Of a stretch of 64,000 nucleotides of DNA, positions 10,355 to 18,853 are shown in pieces. The position numbers and the translations under genes were made by a program. Each line of letters starts with the position of its first letter. The first letter of the stretch is position 1. The stretch lies in contig NZ_JAXMIH010000006.1 in the NCBI RefSeq assembly GCF_034366625.1, forward strand, positions 1 to 64,000. The letters run 5' to 3'. A model generated the notes under the pieces. That model did not search any database. It saw nothing but the letters and a program-made list of their open reading frames with translations, and had not been told where the DNA came from. The DNA comes from Prosthecobacter sp. (GTDB lineage: Bacteria > Verrucomicrobiota > Verrucomicrobiia > Verrucomicrobiales > Verrucomicrobiaceae).

Positions 10355-10840
10355 TCAAAGCCACTTCACTTCATGGGAAAGCATCGTGTCATCATCAAAC
10401 ACGAAGCGCCCCATGAAACGGCGGCGTTCCACCAGCGTCTGCGCGAGCCAGTGAATGTCATCGGCCCACATTTGATCAAAAGGCAGGACATCAAGCGAAG
10501 TCCAGAGCGGCACGGCCTCGGGAGTTTCAATTGCCTCGCCTTCATGCTCGGTGGCGACGAAGACATCGACGTGCATGCACAGGCCATCGACAAACTGAAA
10601 CCAAAGCTCGCCATGGTGAACCGGGTTCAGGGCGGTGACGCCGAGTTCCTCCTGTGTTTCGCGAACGGCGCATTCGGTGGAAGTTTCGCCGGGATCGATC
10701 TTGCCTCCGGGCCCGTTGATCTTGCCGGCACCGAGCCCGCGTTTTTTGCGGATGAGCAGCACTTCACGCTTTGCCTCGTCGATGACGAACATCAGCGTCG
10801 CACGAACCCCGGGCTGCCAGTTGTGCCAGTCGATGATCAC
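10355..10840 (-). CDS. Nudix hydrolase, MTH1/MutT-like
   Basis: This 161-residue protein has a complete Nudix box at 45-68 (GGKIDPGETSTECAVRE, then TQEELG). The preceding RKKRGLGAGKINGPGGK resembles eukaryotic-type MTH1, which cleans oxidised purine nucleoside triphosphates, so nucleotide-pool sanitation is the likely role. The ending DDTMLSHEVKW also fits that subgroup. It starts 6 bp after the stop of the upstream DUF502 gene on the same strand, suggesting co-transcription. Substrate preference is inferred from similarity recalled from memory. Confidence 0.85.
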   Translation of the reverse strand: MIIDWHNWQPGVRATLMFVIDEAKREVLLIRKKRGLGAGKINGPGGKIDPGETSTECAVRETQEELGVTALNPVHHGELWFQFVDGLCMHVDVFVATEHEGEAIETPEAVPLWTSLDVLPFDQMWADDIHWLAQTLVERRRFMGRFVFDDDTMLSHEVKWL

Positions 10841-10846
10841 CGTGGT

Positions 10847-11743
10847 TCAGCGTTTTTTCCACGGCAGGGCGCGCAGCCAGCGTTTGCCGCTCTTGATGTC
10901 CATCGACTGCGCGAGGATCTCGGTGTCTCCAGCGTCGAAGTCCTCCGCACGCGGCAGGCCTGCGGGCAGATCCATCGCCGGTTCGGGCACTGGCAGAGAC
11001 TCCGGCAAAGGCGCGACAACAGGCTTTTGATTGAGCGGCACCACGGAATTAAGCGGCACCACCAGACCGCCGGAGATGATCATCTTCATCGCCTCTTCGA
11101 TGGTGATCGGCGCATCGCTGACCTTGTCAGAGTCAACGACGAGCAAAAAGCCCGTCATCGGGCTGGGCGCGGTGGGCAGCAGCACGCAGGTCATCGCCTT
11201 GCCGTTCTGCGGATCGCAGTACTGGCCGGTGGCAAAGCCGATCATGCGCATCCCGGGCACGGGATAGTCGATGTAAACGACGCGCTTGAAGCTCTGCTTG
11301 GCGCCACCGAGACCGCGAAAGGCGTCGATCACCTGCTTGAGCGGCCTGTAGATGACCGCCACCAGCGGGATGCGCAGCAGCAATTTATCAACGACGGTGA
11401 CGAAGTGGACGCCGATGACGTTGGTGGCCATGAAGCCGAGGCCCAGAATGGCCAGCAGCGAAAACAGGAAGCCGATGAAGTTGGTGACGTTTTCGAGCTT
11501 CGGATCCTCGATGTTCAAGACTGTTTCCTCGGAGAGTTCGTTGACGAGGCTCACCACCTGGGCCAGCAGCGGTTTGCTCCAGCCGTGCAGCAGGTCGTAG
11601 ATCGAGAACAGAATCCAGAAGGTGATGATCAACGGCAGCGCCAGCGCGAGCCCGGCCAGGAACTTGTTGCGCAGCCAGACGCCCCAGCCTTTTGGCGCAG
11701 GTGCCTCGGGCATTGGAATTGGGCTGGGTGTTTCGAGTGCCAT
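10847..11743 (-). CDS. DUF502 family membrane protein
   Basis: This 298-residue protein has two membrane helices (about 28-52 and 88-112), then a soluble domain with DUF502 hallmarks such as IPLVAVIYRPLKQV and TGFLLVVDSDKVSD. A Pro-rich, probably disordered C-terminal tail (about 225-280) is added. DUF502 proteins are integral inner-membrane proteins of unknown function. It is followed by the Nudix gene and lies 75 bp after sucB on the same strand, so it may be read from the sucAB transcript or its own promoter. Confidence 0.8.
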   Translation of the reverse strand: MALETPSPIPMPEAPAPKGWGVWLRNKFLAGLALALPLIITFWILFSIYDLLHGWSKPLLAQVVSLVNELSEETVLNIEDPKLENVTNFIGFLFSLLAILGLGFMATNVIGVHFVTVVDKLLLRIPLVAVIYRPLKQVIDAFRGLGGAKQSFKRVVYIDYPVPGMRMIGFATGQYCDPQNGKAMTCVLLPTAPSPMTGFLLVVDSDKVSDAPITIEEAMKMIISGGLVVPLNSVVPLNQKPVVAPLPESLPVPEPAMDLPAGLPRAEDFDAGDTEILAQSMDIKSGKRWLRALPWKKR

Positions 11744-11818
11744 GTCAATAAGCTTCAGTGCGTGGATGAGAACGCACGGTGACCGCTTTGTTCAGCATTA
11801 TTCTGCGGTCATGCCTAA

Positions 11819-12904
11819 TTACGCGCCCACCAGCATTCTGGCCGGGTTCTCGATGCAGTCCTTCACGCGGATGAGGAAAGTGACGGCCTCCTTGCCATCG
11901 ACGACACGGTGGTCGTAGCTGAGAGCGAGATACATCATCGGGCGGATAACGACCTGGCCATCCACCGCCACAGGGCGCTGCTGAATGCTGTGCATGCCAA
12001 GAATCGCGCTTTGCGGCGGATTGAGGATCGGTGTGCTGAGCAGGGAGCCATAAACGCCGCCATTGGAGATCGTGAAAACGCCGCCGGTGAGGTCACTGAC
12101 CTGAATTTTGCCTTCCTTGGCCTTCGCGGCGTAGCCGAGAATGTCTTTTTCGAGATCAGCGAAGCTCTTCTGATCCGCATCACGCAGCACGGGCACGATC
12201 AAACCACGCTCGGTGCCGACGGCGACTCCAATGTCGTAATAGTGCTGCTGCACGATCTCATCACCTTCCAAGCGCACATTGATCTGCGGCACGGCTTTGA
12301 GGGCTTCAACAACGGCTTTGATGAAGAAACTCATGAAGCCGAGTTTGATGCCATTTTTTGCGACAAAGCTGTCCTGCAGCTTGGAACGCAGCGCCATGAC
12401 GTTGCTCATGTCGCATTCGTTGAAGGTCGTCAAAATGGCAGCCGTGCGTTGCGCGCTGACGAGCTGATCGGCGATCTTTTTGCGCAACGGAGTCATCTTC
12501 TTGCGCGTCACGCGGCCATCGGATGAAGCGGGCGCTTTCGCAGCCGGCGCGGGAGCTGGTTCCGGCTTTGGCACGACCTTGAATTCGGTGACGTTGCTCG
12601 GTTTCGGCTCAGGCTTCGGTTCTGGTGCCGGCTTGGGTGCTTCCACCGCCTTGGCAGCAGGAGCGGCGACGCTTTCATCGATCTGGCCCACAACCGCGCC
12701 GACTTCCACATCGTCACCCGGTTGCTTGCCAATGTGCAGCGCTCCGCTGGCCTCGGCGGTCACTTCAGCGGCGACCTTGTCTGTTTCGAGCGTGAGCAGG
12801 ATGTCGCCGACTTTCACGAAGTCGCCTTCTTTGAAGTGCCATTTGGCGATTTGACCACCGGCGACGGATTCGCCGAGTGCGGGTATTTTGATGTCGGAGG
12901 GCAT
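11819..12904 (-). CDS. sucB: 2-oxoglutarate dehydrogenase E2 (dihydrolipoyl succinyltransferase)
   Basis: This 361-residue E2 transfers succinyl groups from E1 to CoA in the citric acid cycle. The lipoyl domain (1-77) carries the lipoylated Lys43 in ETDKVAAE. A long Pro/Ala/Lys-rich linker (about 78-130) leads directly to the catalytic domain, with YDHRVVDG near residue 330 supplying the catalytic His. The roughly 35-residue peripheral-subunit-binding domain of E. coli SucB is not visible, which explains the shorter length; the mitochondrial E2o likewise lacks it. The start [13 protein letters not shown] was chosen because upstream codons lie inside sucA. It follows sucA by 22 bp. Confidence 0.93.
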   Translation of the reverse strand: MPSDIKIPALGESVAGGQIAKWHFKEGDFVKVGDILLTLETDKVAAEVTAEASGALHIGKQPGDDVEVGAVVGQIDESVAAPAAKAVEAPKPAPEPKPEPKPSNVTEFKVVPKPEPAPAPAAKAPASSDGRVTRKKMTPLRKKIADQLVSAQRTAAILTTFNECDMSNVMALRSKLQDSFVAKNGIKLGFMSFFIKAVVEALKAVPQINVRLEGDEIVQQHYYDIGVAVGTERGLIVPVLRDADQKSFADLEKDILGYAAKAKEGKIQVSDLTGGVFTISNGGVYGSLLSTPILNPPQSAILGMHSIQQRPVAVDGQVVIRPMMYLALSYDHRVVDGKEAVTFLIRVKDCIENPARMLVGA

Positions 12905-12926
12905 GACGGGGTGTTTTGGAAAATGA

Positions 12927-15692
12927 TCAAGCGTTGAAGGCGGCCTCGACCAGGTTTTCCTGTTCGAGCGTGTGGATGGCCTTTGATCCGGCGGCGGGGC
13001 TGGAACTGCGCTCGCGGCCAGCGTAGCGGAGCTTGTGGTTGGAGAGCTCTTCGAGGCGCGGGCGGATGTAGTAGTGGGCGCCCATGTTGCGCGGCTCCTC
13101 CTGGCACCAGATCCATTTTTTCTGCGCACGCGGATACTTGGCGACGATCTCCTTCAGCATCTCGTAGTTCAGCGGGTAAAGCTGCTCGATGCGGATGATG
13201 GCGGCGTTCTTGATCTTGTTCTCGGCGCGGAATTCAAGCAGATCATAATAGACCTTGCCGCTGCACAGGATCAGGCGCGTGATGCGTTCCGGCGGGGCGA
13301 GGAGCTGGTCGTCATCGAGCACTTCCTTGAAGGTGGTGCCTTCGGCCATGTCGCTGAGCTTGGAGACGCACTTCGGATGGCGCAGCAGGCTTTTGGGCGT
13401 CATGACGACGAGCGGCTTGCGCGTGCTGCGCTTGAGCTGGCGGCGCAGCGCATGGAAATACTGCGCGGGCGTGGTGAAATTGCAGACCTGCATGTTACCG
13501 CCGGCGCAGAGCTGCAGGAAGCGTTCCAGCCGCGCGCTGGAGTGCTCGGGGCCCTGGCCTTCGTAACCGTGCGGCAGCAGAAGCGTCAGGTGACAGGGGC
13601 GCTGCCATTTGCTTTCGGCGCTGGCGATGAACTGGTCGATGATGACCTGCGCTCCGTTCACGAAGTCGCCGAACTGCGCTTCCCAGCAGACGAGCAGATT
13701 GCTGGTGAGCAGCGAGTAGCCGTAATCAAAACCGAGCACGGCGGCCTCGGACAGAAGACTGTTGTACACGCAGTAGCGGCCTTGCTCGGCGGCCAGGTTG
13801 TTCAGCGGGATATGGCGCTCACGTGTCTGCGAATCATAAAACACGCTGTGGCGCTGGCTGAAGGTGCCGCGTCGCACGTCCTGGCCGCTGAGGCGGACGC
13901 CATGGCCTTCGGTGAGAAGCGTGCCAAAGGCCAGGGACTCGGCATAGGCCCAGTCGATTCCTTCTCCAGCCTCCAATGCTTTCTTGCGGGCAGCGAGGAA
14001 GCGTTTGGCGATGGTGGGATGCAGATTGAAGCCCTCCGGCACTTCCAGAAGACGCTCGCCCACTTTTTTCAGGTCCTTGAGTTCGACGCCGGTCTTCACC
14101 GGATGGTAGTCATATGCCGCCTGCGGCATCGCCATGCTGCCTTCAAATGGATTGCCGCCATCGGCGTGCTTGTCACGATCAGCGAGCGTGGTGATGCCCT
14201 GTTCGAGTTCGTCTTCCAGCTCGCGCTGCAGCGCGGCGGAACCGGCTTCGTCAAGCACACCCGCCGAAGCGAGGTCGAGACGGAACAAGGTCGCGGTGGA
14301 AGGATGCTCGGCGATGGAGCGGGCCATGTTCGGCTGGGTGAAGCCGGGCTCGTCCGTCTCGTTGTGGCCATGTCGGCGGTAGCACACGATGTCGAGGATC
14401 ACATCCAGGCCAAAGGTCTGGCGGAATTCGAGCGCGAGCTTCGTCGCATGCACGACTTCCATCGGGCAGTCGCCATTCACATGGAGCACAGGCGCCTCGA
14501 TCATCTTCGCCACGTCGGTGCAGTAATGCGAGCTGCGGGCGTCCTCCGGCATCGTGGTGAAGCCGATCTGGTTGTTCACGATGACGTGGATCGTGCCGCC
14601 GGTCTGGTAGCCGGGGAGCTGCGAGAGATTGAGCACTTCCGCCACGAGACCCTGGCCGGCGAAGGCCGCGTCACCGTGGATGAGCACGGGGATGACTTTT
14701 TTGCGGTCCTTCGTGTCGCCCAGCGCGCGCTGGCGGGCACGGGCCATGCCTTCGACGACGGGATCCACCGCTTCCAGATGGCTCGGGTTCGGCGCGAGCA
14801 TCACGCCGATGGAATCTCCGCCGCTGGTCTGGCGCACGGTTTCAAAGCCCAGGTGATACTTCACGTCACCATCGCCACTGACCATGTTCGGCACATAGTT
14901 TTCGCTGAACTCGTAAAAGAGATACTCCAGCGGTTTGCGCAGGAAATTCGCCAGCACGCTGAGACGGCCGCGGTGCGCCATGCCGAGGATGATTTCCTTG
15001 CCGCCGTAGGCCGGCATGCCTTCGAGAATGGTCTCCAGCGCCACGAGCATCGACTCCCCACCTTCCACCGAGAAACGCTTCTGCCCGACGAAGCGGCGGT
15101 GCAGGAAGCGCTCAAAGGTCTCCGCCTCCAGCAGCCAGCGCAGCGCGTCGATCTGCGCCTTTGCCTCCGGTTTGGCGTCCAGATCGCGGCCTTCGATGCG
15201 CTCCAGCAGCCAGGTGCGCACCTCCGGGTTGTGGATGTGCATGAACTCGAAGCCCGTGCGTCCGCAATAAATGCGCTGCAGGTCCGCCAGCATCGTCTTG
15301 AGCTTCATCGGCTGCCCGCCGCGGAACAGATGCGTCTGCACATCCTCTTCGAGCTCGTCCGCCGTGAAGCCGAGGCCCGCCAGCGTGAGCGAGGGAATCT
15401 CCGGCCCTTCCTTGTCCAGCGGGTCGAGATGCGCGGCCGTGTGGCCGAGTTCGCGGAAGGCATACAGCGCGTTCGACACACGCATGCGGAAGTTCAGCGT
15501 CTTCTCGGAGAGCGGTGTGCCTGCCCCGGCGGCCGACTCCGCGCCTTTCGTGGCCAGACGGGCCATGCCCAGTTCAAAACCTTCAAAAAACGATGACCAC
15601 AGCGGTTCGACGGAACCAGGGTCTTTTTTCCAGTCCACATACTTGGACTCAAGGAAATCCGCATTGGCGCGGTACGGCAAAGTGGCACTCAT
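12927..15692 (-). CDS. sucA: 2-oxoglutarate dehydrogenase E1 component
   Basis: This 921-residue thiamine-diphosphate enzyme decarboxylates 2-oxoglutarate. The N-terminal segment [15 protein letters not shown] matches the flexible E1o arm that binds partner subunits. The thiamine/Mg motif region GDAAFAGQG and NNQIGFTT lies near 335-370, and the C-terminal transketolase-like domain ends with [12 protein letters not shown]. Length is typical. The start MSATLPYRA at 15692 is preferred over upstream codons, which add an Arg-rich leader of the wrong composition. It is first in the sucAB operon. Directly upstream, 149 bp from the start, begins a 19-copy 21-bp tandem array. The E3 gene is not in the window. 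Confidence 0.96.
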   Translation of the reverse strand: MSATLPYRANADFLESKYVDWKKDPGSVEPLWSSFFEGFELGMARLATKGAESAAGAGTPLSEKTLNFRMRVSNALYAFRELGHTAAHLDPLDKEGPEIPSLTLAGLGFTADELEEDVQTHLFRGGQPMKLKTMLADLQRIYCGRTGFEFMHIHNPEVRTWLLERIEGRDLDAKPEAKAQIDALRWLLEAETFERFLHRRFVGQKRFSVEGGESMLVALETILEGMPAYGGKEIILGMAHRGRLSVLANFLRKPLEYLFYEFSENYVPNMVSGDGDVKYHLGFETVRQTSGGDSIGVMLAPNPSHLEAVDPVVEGMARARQRALGDTKDRKKVIPVLIHGDAAFAGQGLVAEVLNLSQLPGYQTGGTIHVIVNNQIGFTTMPEDARSSHYCTDVAKMIEAPVLHVNGDCPMEVVHATKLALEFRQTFGLDVILDIVCYRRHGHNETDEPGFTQPNMARSIAEHPSTATLFRLDLASAGVLDEAGSAALQRELEDELEQGITTLADRDKHADGGNPFEGSMAMPQAAYDYHPVKTGVELKDLKKVGERLLEVPEGFNLHPTIAKRFLAARKKALEAGEGIDWAYAESLAFGTLLTEGHGVRLSGQDVRRGTFSQRHSVFYDSQTRERHIPLNNLAAEQGRYCVYNSLLSEAAVLGFDYGYSLLTSNLLVCWEAQFGDFVNGAQVIIDQFIASAESKWQRPCHLTLLLPHGYEGQGPEHSSARLERFLQLCAGGNMQVCNFTTPAQYFHALRRQLKRSTRKPLVVMTPKSLLRHPKCVSKLSDMAEGTTFKEVLDDDQLLAPPERITRLILCSGKVYYDLLEFRAENKIKNAAIIRIEQLYPLNYEMLKEIVAKYPRAQKKWIWCQEEPRNMGAHYYIRPRLEELSNHKLRYAGRERSSSPAAGSKAIHTLEQENLVEAAFNA

Positions 15693-15840
15693 GATAGGGG
15701 GCGTGGAGAATGCGCCCTTTCGTTCCGAGTGCAAATGCGGAAAGGCAGGATTTGCCGCTCTTTTCGTGGGTAAACCGCCATCCCCAACAACGGCGCGTTT
15801 GCGGGCAACGCACCCCGCCTGCCTCACGCTCCCGCCAGCT

Positions 15841-16239
15841 CGGAAACGCTCCATCCCAACTCGGAGAAGCTCGATACGAACTCAAAAAAACCTTTTCCGA
15901 GCCGGAAAACGCTCAATCCGAGTTCGGAAATGCCCGGCCCGGGCGCGGAACAGGTCGGCCACCGTTCGGAAACATGCAGACCGAGTCCGGTGACGTTCGA
16001 CCCCGATTCGGAAAAGGTCGGCTACCGTTGGGAAAGACTCGATCCGCGATCGGAAATGCCCAACCCGAGTCCGGGGAAACTCGACCCCGATTCGGTCCTG
16101 CATGATCCGAGTCAGGAAAAGTTCAGCCGCCGTTGGGAAAGCCTCGATCCGAGTCCGGGGAAGCTCAACCCGAGTTCGGAAACGCTCAATCCGCGCTCGG
16201 AAAAGCCTTTCCCGAGTCGGGAAAAGCTCAACCCGAGGA
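15841..16239. repeat. 19-copy tandem array with 21-bp period
   Basis: Nineteen consecutive units of 21 bp (399 bp) keep phase to the base; one 20/22 pair around 15883-15924 self-corrects. Units typically start CGGAAA or GGGAAA and end CCGAGT or CCGATT; a weaker decayed unit follows at 16240. Because 21 is a multiple of three, several frames on both strands stay open and would encode seven-residue repeats (for example forward heptads around FGNA or EKLNPS). No frame has a convincing start and end, so coding is uncertain. The array lies upstream of sucA (minus strand) and ends before the ORFan island. It could be a decayed heptad gene, a protein-binding array or a recombination substrate. Confidence 0.9.
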
Positions 16240-16728
16240 GGGGTGTGGGGTTCAACGCTTTGATTTCCAATGGGTCATCGGATTTCTTTCCTGATTCCCT
16301 CCCCTTGGTTTACCACTCCTGGGGTTACTGCCACCAACTCCATGTTTGGCCGGACGAAATCGTGATTTGCCGCCACCCATTCGCGATTTGGCGGCACGCA
16401 AAGCCGGGATGACGGCTGTTGGGCCGGGATCGACTGATGGAAATCGGCTCCTGGACGAACCCATCCGCGCAGGACGAGCGAACCGGTGTCAGGGTGCGAA
16501 AGCGGGACGGGCATCCATTCTCTTTGGCATGGATGGCGGGCGTGGCGGGTCTTCAAGTCCCCATCCAACGTGCTTGCGACCCCATCTTGGTTTGGGCAGA
16601 ATGGCCGGAAACATGAGTGCTTTGCAGCCCCCAGCCATGCCGTCTTCCGAATCATGAGCACCGTGACCACTGTCAAGAATTTGCACCCGCCTTGACGGAT
16701 GCGCTGCGGAGCGGGATGATGGGTTGAA
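16240..16728. other. Noncoding stretch with hairpin, no convincing gene
   Basis: About 490 bp between the 21-bp array and the first ORFan. A perfect 8-bp inverted repeat, TGCCGCCA (16368-16375) and TGGCGGCA (16389-16396), could form a hairpin with a 13-base loop. The 18-mer GTCAAGAATTTGCACCCG lies at 16672-16689 and recurs at 18209. A 184-codon minus-strand frame spans most of the region but has odd composition and overlaps the next gene, so it was not called. Confidence 0.5.
16672..16689 (+). repeat. 18-bp dispersed repeat, copy 1
   Basis: GTCAAGAATTTGCACCCG is identical to 18209-18226. Copy 1 lies 39 bp before the 16729 gene; copy 2 lies 26 bp before the 18253 gene. It therefore marks the 5' side of two of the three ORFans. 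Confidence 0.85.
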
Positions 16729-17175
16729 ATGAGTTCCAGATGGAAAACTGCGGCGCGAATCCTGGTGGCGTTTTTGTTACTCATGGGCACGTGGTGGCTG
16801 TGGGTGATGCGGGGGCATGAGGGCCGCACTTTGGGCCGCCTGATCGATGCCCGGGTGATTTCGCAGGCTCATCACTGCCGGCTGCTGTTTTCGACGGGGC
16901 ATTTCCGGGAGAACAGGCATGTTTTTGAGTGCGCGGCCGGAGACATCCTGGATGCTGACAAGGGAGGTGTGGCTTTTCATCCGGTTGACTTTGAGAATGA
17001 AAATCATGCCAGATTCTTTGCAGAGCGCATCCGCCCGCTGATGGACGGCTGCATTCAGCCGCCGGTGGACTGGAAGAATGCCGTGGTCTGCAATGGCGAA
17101 GGCAAGGGCCTGCTGACTGAAGTGTTCACGGTGAAGGCCGGAAGCCGATGCTTTGTGGTGCTGGATGTGTTTTAG
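16729..17175 (+). CDS. Hypothetical membrane-anchored protein (ORFan 1)
   Basis: This 148-residue protein has an N-terminal hydrophobic anchor (ARILVAFLLLMGTWWLWVM, about 9-27), then a soluble domain with four Cys (near 50, 68, 108 and 119) that could form disulfides outside the membrane. No family was recognised. The upstream region lacks a strong ribosome-binding site. It opens a set of three unrelated small genes on the plus strand between sucA and accD, each next to repeats; a 116-bp repeat begins 10 bp after its stop. Confidence 0.55.
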   Translation: MSSRWKTAARILVAFLLLMGTWWLWVMRGHEGRTLGRLIDARVISQAHHCRLLFSTGHFRENRHVFECAAGDILDADKGGVAFHPVDFENENHARFFAERIRPLMDGCIQPPVDWKNAVVCNGEGKGLLTEVFTVKAGSRCFVVLDVF

Positions 17176-17185
17176 AAAAGGAAAT

Positions 17186-17301
17186 GGGAAAACGGGGTCG
17201 GTGTGCAACTGGCTGACAAACCAAATCGAGAAGAACGCAAGCGGCCGGGTTCCCCATGGGAGGCGGGGCCGAATGATCTGAGATCATCCGCAGCGGCGTG
17301 C
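17186..17301 (+). repeat. 116-bp dispersed repeat, copy A
   Basis: Copy A aligns without gaps to 18715-18830, with 102 of 116 bases identical by my manual count. It begins with GGGAAAACGGGGTCGG and contains a near-perfect palindrome, TGATCTGAGATCA. It starts 10 bp after the stop of the 16729 gene. Confidence 0.88.
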
Positions 17302-17394
17302 GCCCTCTTTTTTCTTGTATCAACAGCGGTTTTTTGCCACAAACACACTTCACCCAGGCCCGTTTCACCCCGTTTCCTTGAGTGGAGGCTTGCG

Positions 17395-18048
17395 ATGTTC
17401 TTGAAACACACATATTCTCTTTTATTGCTGCTCATTTTTTCGGGCACCGCTAATGAATGCATTGCGGAGAATGAAAAACGCATTGTGGTAATGTCTCCAC
17501 ACCGGCGAGTACTACCACATACCTCGCTCGCTGATTTGTCCGCAAAGCTGGATGCCGATTCCGTCTATTCACTACAAGTCGTTGCACTCACATTGCCCAT
17601 TGGAAGCGATTGGGTAGTGCTTCAAGGGTTGCCGTTCAGGAAACTCAACGAACTATTCCTCTGGATTTCATGTGAAGAGGTCAAAGCTGGTGCTTTGAGC
17701 TCCCTAGCCCACCTGCCTCTTGCCACGCTCTCAATTTTTGCCAACACATCTGGAGCGACAATCGACGTTTTGCCAATCATGGGATTAGCCGAGCGATTGG
17801 AGATAGGTGATCCAGATGCTTTTTTCGGGAGGAAGCGCGAAATTGATATGGCGAAAATACATCTAAAGTTTCCCACGCTAAATACGCTTGGGTTGCCGAA
17901 GGAGTGGATCGACGCACATCCTCAGCAAGTCATCGTGCTCAAGGCTAGCTTCATTATTGTGAATGTTGACATTGGTGCAAAAATGAAATCAGCAATCGAG
18001 TTGCTCGAAAAAAACGGAGCAGATCTATTCATTCAAACTGAAAAATGA
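17395..18048 (+). CDS. Hypothetical secreted protein, LRR-like spacing (ORFan 2)
   Basis: This 217-residue protein has a signal peptide (LLLLLIFSGTA, cut near residue 22). A GGAGG ribosome site lies 7 bases before the ATG, which supports this start over an upstream one inside the repeat. The mature part has spaced leucine segments (FRKLNELFLWIS, LAHLPLATLSIFA, GLAERLEIGD, FPTLNTLGLP) resembling irregular leucine-rich repeats, so a protein-interaction role is possible. Base composition is clearly more AT-rich than neighbours, suggesting acquisition. The last two codons and stop (GAA AAA TGA) belong to a repeat shared with ORFan 3. Confidence 0.65.
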   Translation: MFLKHTYSLLLLLIFSGTANECIAENEKRIVVMSPHRRVLPHTSLADLSAKLDADSVYSLQVVALTLPIGSDWVVLQGLPFRKLNELFLWISCEEVKAGALSSLAHLPLATLSIFANTSGATIDVLPIMGLAERLEIGDPDAFFGRKREIDMAKIHLKFPTLNTLGLPKEWIDAHPQQVIVLKASFIIVNVDIGAKMKSAIELLEKNGADLFIQTEK

Positions 18049-18133
18049 ACCCGTACGCCAACCAATAGCGGGAAGCGGCAGATGTCACCGGATGCCAACC
18101 AATGGCAGATGAACCCACGAGCCAACCAATAGC
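18042..18133 (+). repeat. GCCAACCAAT repeat cluster
   Basis: GCCAACCAATAGC occurs at 18057-18069 and 18121-18133, and GCCAACCAATGGC at 18094-18106; each is preceded by ATGAACCC or a close variant. A related GCCACCAATAGGG lies at 18705 after the next gene. The first copy starts inside the stop region of the 17395 gene, and the 204-bp gap to the next gene holds nothing else recognisable. Confidence 0.8.
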
Positions 18134-18208
18134 GCGGGACGTGCCAGCCAATTTGGGAAAATGAAGTTATGACCGCCGCTTCGTCTGAGCTATGAACATC
18201 AACCCACC

Positions 18209-18226
18209 GTCAAGAATTTGCACCCG
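18209..18226 (+). repeat. 18-bp dispersed repeat, copy 2
   Basis: Identical to 16672-16689. It runs directly into the left 14-bp inverted repeat at 18227. Confidence 0.85.
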
Positions 18227-18728
18227 GACCCCGTTTCCCCTCTGAAATAGCTATGAAGACGTCACTTGTATTGGCCGGCATTGCAATGTGTTCTCTATTT
18301 GTCGACTGTGGGCGTCGGGGAAGTGGAAGCACGGTTCGGAAGGCCTCGGCCTTGGATAATGTGAGAATCGCCCTCTTACGAGAGGTGAACGAACATATTT
18401 TGAGCAAAGGTATCGAAGAAAAAGTGCCAGTAGATAAAGCAGTTTATGAGCTGGTAGCGCACCACCAAGAAAGGGTCGGATTTTGGGTTTCTATTCAAGG
18501 GCCAAAAAATCGAGTATGGATCGTAGAAGACGAGAAGGCAGCGTTGTTGTCTGATCCACAAGATATATATTATAAAAGAATACTTGGTGTTAAAAAAGAT
18601 GGTGCTGTAGTTGCGACTGACGCTGGGCTCTTAAAAAGAGAGTTTCCATTTGATGGTGCCAAACACTTTTTCATCGAACCAAAAAATGAAAAATGAACCC
18701 GCGCGCCACCAATAGGGGAAACGGGGTC
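18227..18728. repeat. 502-bp unit bounded by 14-bp inverted repeats
   Basis: GACCCCGTTTCCCC (18227-18240) and its exact reverse complement (18715-18728) tightly bracket one gene: the left arm ends 12 bp before its ATG, and the right arm starts 18 bp after its stop. The right arm is also the first 14 bases of 116-bp repeat copy B. No flanking target duplication was recognised. Confidence 0.7.
18253..18696 (+). CDS. Hypothetical lipoprotein or secreted protein (ORFan 3)
   Basis: This 147-residue protein has a short signal (SLVLAGIAMCSLFVDC); Cys at position 19 could be lipidated, although the lipobox is atypical. The remainder is AT-rich in codon choice and has a small alpha/beta pattern without a recognised family. 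It lies between 14-bp inverted repeats and ends with GAA AAA TGA inside a repeat shared with ORFan 2. The next gene, accD, is on the opposite strand. Confidence 0.6.
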   Translation: MKTSLVLAGIAMCSLFVDCGRRGSGSTVRKASALDNVRIALLREVNEHILSKGIEEKVPVDKAVYELVAHHQERVGFWVSIQGPKNRVWIVEDEKAALLSDPQDIYYKRILGVKKDGAVVATDAGLLKREFPFDGAKHFFIEPKNEK

Positions 18729-18830
18729 GGGCTGCAACTGGCTGACAACCCAAATCGCGAAGAACACAAGCAGCCGGGTTGAGCATTGGAGGCGTGGCCG
18801 AATGACCTGAGATCATCCGCAGCGGCATGC
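18715..18830 (+). repeat. 116-bp dispersed repeat, copy B
   Basis: Ungapped partner of 17186-17301, same orientation, starting 18 bp after the ORFan 3 stop. The palindrome is imperfect here (TGACCTGAGATCA). Its 3' end stops 24 bp short of the accD stop codon region. Confidence 0.88.
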
Positions 18831-18853
18831 AGGCTCGGTTGATCCCGAAGCCG

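Noticed and set aside
11780-11811. Inverted repeat TGACCGC/GCGGTCA as terminator after sucB
   Set aside because: The 18-base loop is long and no U tract follows on the minus strand.
13035-15596. 853-codon plus-strand open frame opposite sucA
   Set aside because: It is an antisense shadow of a well-supported enzyme gene in GC-rich DNA; the translation shows low-complexity His/Arg/Ala/Glu text without domains.
15710-16412. Heptad-repeat proteins in several frames of the 21-bp array
   Set aside because: A 21-bp period keeps several frames open automatically; none has a supported start, signal or end, so no gene was called. The array itself is reported as a finding.
16275-16829. 184-codon minus-strand frame in the island
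   Set aside because: Overlaps the hairpin and ORFan 1, lacks a plausible ribosome site and reads as Pro/His/Arg-rich noise.
17186-18830. 116-bp repeats as integron attC sites
   Set aside because: Copy B contains GTTGAGC, which fits a core-site consensus, but the matching position in copy A is GTTCCCC and no paired opposite core was found. No integrase is in view.
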